Assembly (NCBI RefSeq): GCF_039544005.1
Contig: NZ_BAABKV010000001.1
Coordinates: 3,968,001 to 4,032,000, forward strand
From: Kitasatospora paranensis
GTDB lineage: Bacteria; Actinomycetota; Actinomycetes; Streptomycetales; Streptomycetaceae
Reading direction: 5' to 3'
DNA length: 64,000 nucleotides
In this document: piece after piece, positions 34,851-42,850 of the stretch
How positions within the stretch are numbered: position 1 is the stretch's first letter
Layout: every line of letters starts with the position of its first letter
Notes under the pieces: model-generated
Told to the model about the DNA's origin: nothing
The model's database searches: none
The model's input: the letters and a program-made list of their open reading frames with translations, nothing else
Translations under genes and position numbers: made by a program

Positions 34851-36178
34851 TCAGAACCCGTCCGGGTTCCATGCCTGCACGGCGGTGCGCAGCACCAGGT
34901 CGGCCTCCTGAACGGCGCCGGGACGCAGCTCGGACACCAGCCCCGCCGCCGCCAGCCGTACGGCGGACTCGGCTCCGAGGTACAGCGAGCCGAGCGCGGA
35001 GACGTCCAGCGCCAGATCGGCCGGCTCGTCGGCCGCGGCGTCCAGCGCGGTACAGCGTCCGCTGCCGTCGGCCGCCGTCTCCAGCAGCCACCGTCCGGCG
35101 GCGTGGCCGGCACGGTCGGCGACGTCCAGCACCAGGCGCCCGGCCGCCCGGTACCGGCGGGCGGCGAACGCGGCGGGCAGGTCCAGCAGGCGCAGCCAGA
35201 CGAAGTCCGAGCTGTCCCGGCCGGTCGTGGCCGCGCGCGGGTCGGTGAGCAGCAGCGGCAGCGGATCGTCGGGGCCGGTGTTCTCAACGACCACCGTGCG
35301 CACCCAGTCGACCGAGAACGCGAGGCGCCACAGCGCGACCGCGGTCGGCACGTCCAGTGCGAGGAAGTCGACGACGGTCAGGGTGCAGTCCGGCACCGGG
35401 CCGTCCCACACGTCGTCGACCCGGTAGCTGATCAGGCCGGTCACGGTGCCGCTCTCGTCCCGGTGCAGGGCGACGAACGGCTCCTTCCAGTCGTACCCGG
35501 GCAGCGTCACGTCACCTGTGTGCAGACGCCACCAGGCCGAGTTGCGGCCGATCGCGCCGGGCTGGGTGCGCCGCCAGCGCTCGTGCAGCTCGGCGCCCAG
35601 CTTGCGGGCCTCCGCCATGGTGACGAAGTCCGTCCGGCCGGGCGCGGCCCGCAGATCGGGGCGGATCGTGCCGCGCCGCAGGTCGATGCGCCAGGACTGG
35701 CCCCGGGTGGCCGGCCCGAAGCCGTACCGGCCGTAGATCGCGTACTCGGCGGCGATCAGGATCGCCGCGACGCTGCCCCGCTCGCGGGCGGCCGTCAGGT
35801 CGCGGCCCATCATCTCGCTGAGCAGGCCGCGGCGGCGGTGCGTGGTGTTGACGGTGACGGCGGTGATCGCGTCCACCGGCAGCAGGGCACCGCCCGGCAG
35901 CGTGAGCTCGGTGTCGAAGCTGCGGAAGGTGGCCACGCAGCGGGTCGGGTCGTACGGGTCGAAGGCCCCGAGCATGCGGCCGGGCTCGAAGACGAGCCGA
36001 CGGAACTCCAGGCCCGGGTCCAGGTGGGGCCGCAGGAAGCCGCGGGCGACCGCCCGGTCCCAGAGGGGAGTTCGTCCTCGGTGATGGCGCGGACCTCGGC
36101 GCCCGACGACCCCGAGCGGCGCGCGTCCTCCCGCCCATCGTCGCTGTGATCCGTGCCGATCGGCGCTTTGTTGCCCAT
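34851..36178 (-). CDS. Eis-like GNAT acetyltransferase (apparent frameshift)
   Basis: About 442 residues after correction, the length of mycobacterial Eis (tandem GNAT plus sterol-carrier-like C-terminal domain). From ATG 36178: MGNKAPIGTDHSDDGREDARRSGSSGAEVRAITEDELP, then one missing C in the GGGG run at 36065-36068 joins LWDRAVARGFLRPHLDPGLEF. HTGDVTLPGYDWKEPF and HRRRGLLSEMMGRDLTAARERG (acetyl-CoA loop) match Eis, and the terminal part ends LVLRTAVQAWNPDGF. Eis homologues acetylate aminoglycosides and proteins; here it may serve as a resistance or stress enzyme. TACCGT ends six bases before the ATG (leaderless). Confidence 0.87.
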
Positions 36179-36280
36179 CCGGCCACGGTACGGCGGTCAC
36201 CGGACGGAGGCATCCGAATTTCGGCCGCCCCGGAGCCGCCCGGAATGGCCCGGAGTGGCAACAGGCCCGCACACGAGTCC

Positions 36281-37420
36281 TCAGGCCGTCCGACGGGGCT
36301 GCGGGTGCGGGATCCGTGGGTGCCGGTACGCCGCCTGCGTCTCCGGGCCCGCCGGGGTGGCGCCGCCCGGCCGCAGCGCGTAGGTACGCTGCCGGCCGGC
36401 CCGCACGGTGCGGCGGCGGGCGTGCGCGAGCGCCTGCCGGACGGGATCGGATCCGGCTGCACCGGCCCGCTGCTCGCCCGGTCGGCGGTCACCCGACCGC
36501 TGGTCACGCGGCCACTGGTCGCCGCGGCGACGGTCGGCAAGAGCCGCGGCCGCGGTCCGGCGGTCCGTGAGCCGGGCGGAGCGGCGGGCGAGCGCCCGGG
36601 CGTGCTGGACGTCGAGGTGGGCGGTGGCCCGGGCGGCCATCCGCTCGGCCACCCGGTGGGTGGCGGCGTGGTGGGCGGGCACCTTGTCCGGCGCGCCGGC
36701 GATCAGGTCGAAGAGCCACGTCCGGGCGCGGTCGGCGCGGGCGTGCAGCAGCCGTTCGCGGCGCACCGCGCGGCGTCGGCGGCGCGGCCGGGTGGCGTAC
36801 CGCCAGCGCGCCCAGGGGCTGCTGGGCCGGGCGAGGCGGACGGCACCGACCCAGGACAGGCCGGGGACCATGATGCCGAGCAGGCCCGTCCAGACCTTGC
36901 CCTTGAGGAGGGCGACGATGGAGACGACGGCGTTCACGGAGATCACCGCGACCAGGCCCCAGCGGGTGTCCTGGCCGGGCACGACACCGAGCGGGACGTA
37001 GCCGGTCAGCAGCAGGGCGGTGACCAGGATGCCGAGGATGACGGCGTCGACGGACTTGCGGCCCTGCTCGCCCCAGTAGACGTCGTCGAGGTGCAGGATC
37101 AGCGCGAACTCGTCCAGCACCAGGCCGCAGCCGATGCCGAAGCAGAATCCGAACGCGTCGATCCAGGGGTGTCCGCCGTTGGTGGCGAACACGCCGATGC
37201 CGCCGACCAGCAGGAAGCCCAGCCCGAACACCATGTGGTGGATGTGCAGGCCGCCGGGCGTGATGTTGCCGGGCCACCAGCGGACCTCGGCACGGATCAT
37301 GCGCACGCTGAACCGGATCCCGACGAAGGCGGTGATGAACCCGACGAGCAGCAGGAACAGCGGCTGCTTGTGCGCCTCGACGATGTGCTCGTGGTAGCCG
37401 TTCAGCAGGTGGTTGATCAC
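36281..37420 (-). CDS. Conserved polytopic membrane protein of unknown function
   Basis: A 379-residue protein, GTG start with AAGG upstream. The first 185 residues hold five to six hydrophobic helices and two striking conserved segments: GGLHIHHMVFGLGFLLVGG and FGIGCGLVLDEFALILHLDDVYW. Conserved His and Asp/Glu in the membrane suggest metal binding or proton transfer. The C-terminal 170 residues are extremely Arg/Ala-rich, hydrophilic and probably cytosolic. I do not know a named family for the membrane half. It is co-directional with thrE upstream and Eis downstream, with a tandem 18-bp repeat in the upstream gap. Confidence 0.8.
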   Translation of the reverse strand: MINHLLNGYHEHIVEAHKQPLFLLLVGFITAFVGIRFSVRMIRAEVRWWPGNITPGGLHIHHMVFGLGFLLVGGIGVFATNGGHPWIDAFGFCFGIGCGLVLDEFALILHLDDVYWGEQGRKSVDAVILGILVTALLLTGYVPLGVVPGQDTRWGLVAVISVNAVVSIVALLKGKVWTGLLGIMVPGLSWVGAVRLARPSSPWARWRYATRPRRRRRAVRRERLLHARADRARTWLFDLIAGAPDKVPAHHAATHRVAERMAARATAHLDVQHARALARRSARLTDRRTAAAALADRRRGDQWPRDQRSGDRRPGEQRAGAAGSDPVRQALAHARRRTVRAGRQRTYALRPGGATPAGPETQAAYRHPRIPHPQPRRTA

Positions 37421-37453
37421 GGGTGGTGCCTTCGTTGTCGGTTGGTGCCCCGG

Positions 37454-37489
37454 GTGTCCCGGATGCCCGGAGTGTCCCGGATGCCCGGG
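37454..37489. repeat. Tandem 18-bp repeat, two copies
   Basis: GTGTCCCGGATGCCCGG plus one base (A, then G), at 37454-37471 and 37472-37489, in the gap between thrE and the membrane protein gene. Each copy contains two CCCGG elements; it may form alternative hairpins. Confidence 0.7.
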
Positions 37490-37527
37490 GTGCTGACCGG
37501 AGGGTCCGTCCCTGGTCTAACGCGCGC

Positions 37528-39210
37528 TCAGAAGCCTCGGGTGCGTTTGGCGGCCCGGCGCGGGACCAGTGGGGTGGCGAGTCGCTCGGTCGCGCCCGGC
37601 ACCTTGAGGAAGAGTCGCGCGATCTCGCCTCCGAGGTTCACGCCGATCGCGAGGGCGAGGGCCAGGGCGGCGGCCCGGCTGACCGAGACCAGCCCGGCGC
37701 TGGCGTGCCCCTGGGCGAAGGCGAGCATCCCGAGGTACATCGCGGAGCCGGGCATCAGCGGGCCGATGGCCGCGGTGACGTACGGCAGCGCCGAGGCGTA
37801 GCGGTAACGGGCCATCAGCTGGCCGAAGAGGCCGACCAGGCCGGCCGCGACCCCGGTGGCGGCGATGGGCGACATCCCCGCGTTGGCCAGCACGCCGTAG
37901 GTGGACCAGCCGATGCCGCTGTTGAGGACGGCCAGCGGCAGGGTCCGCCGCTCGGTCTGGAGCAGCATGGCGAAGGCCAGGGCGAGGACCATCGCGGCGA
38001 TCAGCTGGACGGGCGGGTCGACGGAGCCGCCGAGCGCTTCGTCGGGCCGGAGCTTGGCGTTGTAGTTGACGCCGATGTAGAGCACCAGCAGGACGCCGAT
38101 GACGATGCCGGCGATCAGGTAGAGCACTTCCAGCAGCCGGGCGGCGGCGGTGATGTAGAAGCCGGTGAGGCCGTCCTGGACGGCGGCGACCATGGCGCGG
38201 CCGGGCAGCAGGGCGAAGAGACCACCGGTGATCACGACCGAGCCGCGCAGGTGCAGTTCGTTGAAGGACAGGATGATGCCGAGCAGCGCGGCGGGCATCG
38301 CGGCGATCACGAACTGGTAGAACTCCGGCAGGCCGCGCCGGGCGATCAGGGAGGCGAGCCGGTCGCCGAGCACGGCGGCGAGGAACGCGCCGGCGAACAC
38401 CAGCCAGGCCTTGCCGTCGACCCGGCCGCCGACCAGGAAGGTCGCGGCGCCGGCCAGCAGGCCGGTGGCGAGGGCGAGCAGCCAGACCGGGTACGGGTGG
38501 CGGTTGCGGCGGATGACGGCGAGCCGCCGGTAGGCGTCGTTGACCGGGATCCGCTCGGCGGTGATGTCGGCGACCAGGCGGTAGACCGCGGCGAGCCGGG
38601 TGTAGTCCGAGGTGCGGCGGCGGACCGTCCGGGCGGCGCTGACCGGCGGGTCGATCAGTGACGGGTGGTAGGTGATGGAGATCAGCGTGAAGGTGACCTG
38701 CGGCTCGCAGTGGTCGAGCCGGTAGGCGTGCGCGATGCCCAGCATGGCGGCCTCGACGTCCTCGGCGGCCTCGCCGCTGGCCAGCAGCAGCTCGCCGATC
38801 CGCAGGGTGAGGTCGAGGACGCGCGGGACGTGCCGGGCCGCGGACGGGTGCAGTTCGCGGGCCGTCTTCTCGAACGCCGGGCGCTCGGTCATGGGGGTGC
38901 GCAGCAGGGTCCGCATGCGGTCCGGCCAGGGGGCGGCACCGGGGGCGTCGAGCCGCAGCTCGGCGACGTTGATGCCGGCGGCCGGGGTGTAGCCGGCGGC
39001 CCGCCACTCGTCGGGGGTGAGGGTGTCCTCGGCGCCGGAACGGACGGCCGGGGTCAGGCCGAGCAGGCCCTCGGTCGGCGGTGCGTCGGCGGGCGCCACC
39101 CGGCGCGGTGCGACGGTGACGGGAACGGGGACGGCGTCGGAGGGTGCGGCGGGGACCTGCCGGCCGCCCCTGACCTTCTTGCCGCCACTCGGCCGGCCCC
39201 GCTTCGGCAC
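37528..39210 (-). CDS. Threonine/serine exporter family protein (ThrE-like)
   Basis: A 560-residue membrane protein. An N-terminal flexible region (about 140 residues) precedes a ThrE domain of about ten helices. The characteristic start is RVLDLTLRIGELLLASGEAAEDVEAAM, a conserved Ser-Gly motif, followed by the DUF1212 and second-half segments (VVITGGLFALLPGRAMVAAVQDGLTGFY and AAGLVGLFGQLMARYRYASALPYV). ThrE exports L-threonine and L-serine in Corynebacterium; substrate range here is not shown. Of two GTG starts, 39210 (MPKRGRPSGGKKV) is preferred since AAGGAG lies exactly eight bases upstream, whereas 39219 is too close to it. Divergent from the cation transporter. Confidence 0.88.
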   Translation of the reverse strand: MPKRGRPSGGKKVRGGRQVPAAPSDAVPVPVTVAPRRVAPADAPPTEGLLGLTPAVRSGAEDTLTPDEWRAAGYTPAAGINVAELRLDAPGAAPWPDRMRTLLRTPMTERPAFEKTARELHPSAARHVPRVLDLTLRIGELLLASGEAAEDVEAAMLGIAHAYRLDHCEPQVTFTLISITYHPSLIDPPVSAARTVRRRTSDYTRLAAVYRLVADITAERIPVNDAYRRLAVIRRNRHPYPVWLLALATGLLAGAATFLVGGRVDGKAWLVFAGAFLAAVLGDRLASLIARRGLPEFYQFVIAAMPAALLGIILSFNELHLRGSVVITGGLFALLPGRAMVAAVQDGLTGFYITAAARLLEVLYLIAGIVIGVLLVLYIGVNYNAKLRPDEALGGSVDPPVQLIAAMVLALAFAMLLQTERRTLPLAVLNSGIGWSTYGVLANAGMSPIAATGVAAGLVGLFGQLMARYRYASALPYVTAAIGPLMPGSAMYLGMLAFAQGHASAGLVSVSRAAALALALAIGVNLGGEIARLFLKVPGATERLATPLVPRRAAKRTRGF

Positions 39211-39355
39211 GTCAGCCACTCCTTGCCGCCCCTGGTGGCCGCGCCGGCCACATTCGTCCGCTCCGTCCACCTTGCCCGATCGAACGCGCGGACGCACATG
39301 TCCGGATCGTCGCGTTCCGGGCGTGGTCCGGGACGATCCGGGTCACACGGCGGTC

Positions 39356-40456
39356 ATGTCGGACATACTTCGAGCCGTGCCCCCTCACCCCGAGCAGCAC
39401 CCCGACCGGCAACCCGAGCAGCGCCCCGCTCAGGGCCCCGACCGGCGGCCCGACCAGCACCCCGCCCCGCACCCCGCTCAGCCCGTGGAGGCGGGGACCC
39501 CGGAGTCCGCGGAGGCCTCGGAGAGCGCCACCACGGTCGTCGTGGCGGGCCTGTGCAACCTCGGGATCGCCATCGCCAAGGCGATCGCCGGCGTGGTCAG
39601 CGGCTCCGGGGCGATGCTGTCGGAGGCCGCGCACTCGCTGGCCGACACCGTGACCGAGGTCCTGCTGTTCTTCAGTCTCAAGCGCAGCGCCCGCCCGGCC
39701 GACGACGCCCACCCCTTCGGCTACGGCCGGGAGCGGTACGTCTGGGCGCTGCTGGCGTCCTTCGCCACCTTCGTGGGCGGCGCGGTGTTCTCGGTCACCG
39801 ACGGGATGCGCACGCTGCTGAACGGCGAGGAGCCGGGCAGCCCGGGGCTGTCGTACCTGATCCTGGCGGTGGCGTTCGTGCTGGAGTCGGTGTCGCTGGC
39901 CCGGACGGTGCGCCAGGTCCGGGGCGACGCGGGCCGGCTGGGGGTGTCGCGCAGCCGCTATCTCCGGCACACCCCGGACACCGCGGTGAAGGCGGTGTTC
40001 CTGGAGGACGCGGCGGCGCTCGTGGGTCTGCTGTTCGCCTTCGGCGGGGTGTTCGGCACCCAGCTGACCGGCTCGTCGGTCTGGGACGGCACGGCCTCAC
40101 TGCTGATCGGCGCCCTGCTCGCCTGGGTCGCCTTCGTGCTCGCCCGGGCCAATGCGTCGCTGCTGATCGGCCGGGCGCTGCCGCAGGCCGCCGAGGACCG
40201 GATCGCGGACACCCTCCGGGCCCAGCCCGCCGTCCGCCAGGTGATCGATCTGGTGACCCTGGTGCACGGGCCGCAGGACGTGCTGGTCGCGGCGAAGGTG
40301 GCGTTCGCCGGGACGGCGAGCGCCCACGACGTGGAGCTGGCCTGCGAAGAGGCGGACGGGGCGATCCGGGCCGCCTTCCCGGCGGTCGCCCGGATCTACC
40401 TCGACCCGACCCCCGGCGGCACGCGCCGGGGGCCGGGCGCCGGTCAGAGGCCGTAG
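39356..40456 (+). CDS. Cation diffusion facilitator family transporter
   Basis: A 366-residue CDF protein. The N-terminal 55 residues are a low-complexity His/Pro/Gln-rich tail (QHPDRQPEQRPAQGPDRRPD) that may bind metal. The membrane domain has six helices. SEAAHSLADTVTEVLLFF carries the HxxxD of the TM2 transport site, with HPFGYGRERYVWALLA in the loop and LEDAAALVGLLFAF (D) in TM5. The cytosolic C-terminal domain (VRQVIDLVTLVHGPQDVLVAAKVAF) is the usual regulatory dimer. Most such proteins export Zn2+, some Fe/Mn/Co. ATG 39356 is used; a GTG at 39377 is possible. The 3' end overlaps the convergent TPR gene by 13 bases. Confidence 0.9.
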   Translation: MSDILRAVPPHPEQHPDRQPEQRPAQGPDRRPDQHPAPHPAQPVEAGTPESAEASESATTVVVAGLCNLGIAIAKAIAGVVSGSGAMLSEAAHSLADTVTEVLLFFSLKRSARPADDAHPFGYGRERYVWALLASFATFVGGAVFSVTDGMRTLLNGEEPGSPGLSYLILAVAFVLESVSLARTVRQVRGDAGRLGVSRSRYLRHTPDTAVKAVFLEDAAALVGLLFAFGGVFGTQLTGSSVWDGTASLLIGALLAWVAFVLARANASLLIGRALPQAAEDRIADTLRAQPAVRQVIDLVTLVHGPQDVLVAAKVAFAGTASAHDVELACEEADGAIRAAFPAVARIYLDPTPGGTRRGPGAGQRP

Positions 40457-42792
40457 CGTTCGACGATGCCCTGGTGCCGGGCGGTGTCGGCACCGGCGGC
40501 CTCGGCCAGGTCGAGCCAGCTGAGCGGGTGCGTCCAGGCTCCGGTGAGCCGCAGCAGCAGGGCGTCGGCCTCGGCGGTCGCCGCGGTCGGCGGCACGCCC
40601 AGCGCCGCGTAGATGCCGGGCAGCCCGTCCGTCCCGCCGGCCGGGTCGGTGACCCGGTAGTGGTCGCCGCTGTACGCCCACAGGCCGTAGCCCTCGGCGG
40701 CGAGCGCCTCCCGCAGGGCGACCCACGCCTCGTCACCGGGCCAGGCGCCGTCCACCCAGTGGGTGGTGTAGCCGGCCGGGTCGAGCAGGGCGAGCTGCCG
40801 GAAGACCGGCCGCCAGGTGTCCGCCCCGCCCTCCTCCGGACGCTCGTTGAGCACGGCGGGGCCGAAGACGACGACATCCCGGTGGTTGAGCGCGACGTCG
40901 TCGCCGAGGACGGGGAGGATCCGCGCGGTGGCCGGCCCGGTACGCACCGCGGGCAGGTCGACGGTGGCGCCGTTGCTGCGCGTGGAGCGGACGGTGACCA
41001 TCTGCCACTCCTCGTCCACCGGGCCGTCGGGCTCGTCGAACTCGATCCCGATCCGGGCGCCGGTGCTGCGCACCACCGCCCAGTCGCGGTTGGCGGTGGC
41101 GGCGGTGATCAGGTGCCAGAGGTCGGGCTCCTGGACCGTCCGGTGCTGCTCGTCGGGGCCGGTGTCGGCGGCGGGCAGCGCGTGCTCCAGCAGGTCCTGG
41201 TAGAGCTGCTGGGCGCGGGCGTGGTCCCCGAGCCGGGTGGCGGCGGTGGCGGCGAGCCGACGGGTGTTGAGGGCGTCCGGGTCGTGGGCCAGGACGGCGT
41301 CGGCGTGCTCGCCGACCTCCTCCCAGCGGCCTTCCGCAGCCGCCCAGCGGGCCCTGATCCAGTGCGCCTGGGCGGGGTTGGCGGGCAGCAGCAGCTCGGT
41401 GAGCCGCCGGATGCCGTCGCCGTCCTCGGCCTCGATGAGGACCTCGGCCAGCATGCCGGCGGTGTCCCGGTCGGACGGGTCCGCCTCCAGGCGGCCCCGG
41501 AGCAGGTCGGCGGCGGCGCGCGGGTGGCCGAGGGCGTCCAGGGCGCGGGCCGTGTGCAGCGCCAGCAGCGCCGCGGCCTGCGGCGAGGCGGCGCCCGCCG
41601 CGGCGAAGTGGTCGAGCGCGGTCTCATAGCTGACCTGCTGCTCACCCAGCCAGGCCGGCAGTTCGTCGGCGGGCACCGGCGGCTCGGCCGGCGGCAGGGC
41701 CTCGGCGGCGGCCCGCAGTGCCGCGAGCCGGTCGGCGACGCCGTCGGTGCGGCGGAGCACGGCGAGCTTGCGGTCGCCGGTGTCGGCCAGGGTGAGGGCC
41801 ACGGTACGGGCGCCGCGGGCGACCGCGAGCCGTCCGACGATCAGCAGCAGGTCCAGGCAGGGCCGGTGCGAGCCGGCGGTGTCCAGGTAGCCGACCCAGC
41901 GGGCCAGCCGGGCGCCGAGGGCGGCATCGTTGTCGAGGCCGCCGTGCGGCAGCGCCCCCGCGCCGGCGAGGGACTCCACGGCGGTGGCCCAGCGCATCCG
42001 GATGTCCGGGTAGCGGTCGGCCTCGTCGGCGTCCGGGAGCAGGCCGAGGGCCTCGTCGGTGCGGCCGAGCGCGGCGAGCGCGACGGCCCGCCCGGCGGCC
42101 AGCTTGCGGCGGTCGTCGTCGTCGAGCTCGTGCCGGGCGGTGTAGGCGCGCTCGGCGGTGTCGTAGACGTCGAGGGCCTCCTGGTGGCGGCCCAGGCGGA
42201 CGAGGGCACCGGCCCGGCCGTGGCCGCAGGCCAGCGAGACGCTCTCGCCGGCCGCCTGGATGCGGGCCTGGGCGCGGTCGAGGTGGGCGAGCGCGTCCTC
42301 GGAGCGGCCGTCGTCCTCCAGGGTGTCGGCGTACTCGCGGGAGAGGCAGTCGAAGCAGGCGCGGGCCGGGTCGACCCGCTCCAGGGTCTCCTCCAGGACG
42401 GCGAGCCGCTCGGGCACGTAGCCGGGGCCGTCGATGTTGCCGTGGCAGATGGTGAAGTCCTGCACCACGCAGACCGACTGCGGACAGGAGGCGGTCTCCT
42501 CCCGGTGGGCGAACTCCAGCAGGTCGACGGCCTCGGCCATCGCGGCCTCGCCCTGGTGGCGCTTGTTCAGCAGGTTCTGCATCCGCCAGTGCCGCAGGAA
42601 GACCTCGACCCAGGGCAGGCCGAGCGCCCGGGCGGAGGCCAGCGCCTCGGGGTACATCGCGTCGAGCTGCTCGTTGCGGCCCTCGATGGCGTGCCCGGCG
42701 ATCTCCACCAGGGCGGTGGCCAGCCGGTGGTGGCCCGCCTCGGCGAGCTGCTCGTGGGTGTCCCGCACCCAGGCCCAGATGTCGGTGCTCAT
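40444..42792 (-). CDS. Tetratricopeptide-repeat protein partnered with the Hsp90-like ATPase
   Basis: A 782-residue cytosolic protein. The N-terminal two-thirds are a helical solenoid of degenerate TPR repeats (for example SVSLACGHGRAGALVRLGRHQEALDVY, then RKLAAGRAVALAALGRTDEALGLL and AALLALHTARALDALGHPRAAADLL, LNTRRLAATAATRLGDHARAQQLY). The last 220 residues form a different, mainly beta-rich domain (VTVRSTRSNGATVDLPAV to HWVDGAWPGDEAWVALREALAAEGYGLWAYSGDHYRVT). It follows the Hsp90-like gene by 58 bases and is read from the same transcript. In eukaryotes TPR co-chaperones bind Hsp90; a similar relation is plausible but inferred. No known domain covers the C-terminus. Confidence 0.85.
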   Translation of the reverse strand: MSTDIWAWVRDTHEQLAEAGHHRLATALVEIAGHAIEGRNEQLDAMYPEALASARALGLPWVEVFLRHWRMQNLLNKRHQGEAAMAEAVDLLEFAHREETASCPQSVCVVQDFTICHGNIDGPGYVPERLAVLEETLERVDPARACFDCLSREYADTLEDDGRSEDALAHLDRAQARIQAAGESVSLACGHGRAGALVRLGRHQEALDVYDTAERAYTARHELDDDDRRKLAAGRAVALAALGRTDEALGLLPDADEADRYPDIRMRWATAVESLAGAGALPHGGLDNDAALGARLARWVGYLDTAGSHRPCLDLLLIVGRLAVARGARTVALTLADTGDRKLAVLRRTDGVADRLAALRAAAEALPPAEPPVPADELPAWLGEQQVSYETALDHFAAAGAASPQAAALLALHTARALDALGHPRAAADLLRGRLEADPSDRDTAGMLAEVLIEAEDGDGIRRLTELLLPANPAQAHWIRARWAAAEGRWEEVGEHADAVLAHDPDALNTRRLAATAATRLGDHARAQQLYQDLLEHALPAADTGPDEQHRTVQEPDLWHLITAATANRDWAVVRSTGARIGIEFDEPDGPVDEEWQMVTVRSTRSNGATVDLPAVRTGPATARILPVLGDDVALNHRDVVVFGPAVLNERPEEGGADTWRPVFRQLALLDPAGYTTHWVDGAWPGDEAWVALREALAAEGYGLWAYSGDHYRVTDPAGGTDGLPGIYAALGVPPTAATAEADALLLRLTGAWTHPLSWLDLAEAAGADTARHQGIVERYGL

Positions 42793-42850
42793 GCGGTGGT
42801 CTCTCTCGGGTTCCGGTGGGATGCGGGTACGGGGACGGGCGCGCCGGCGG

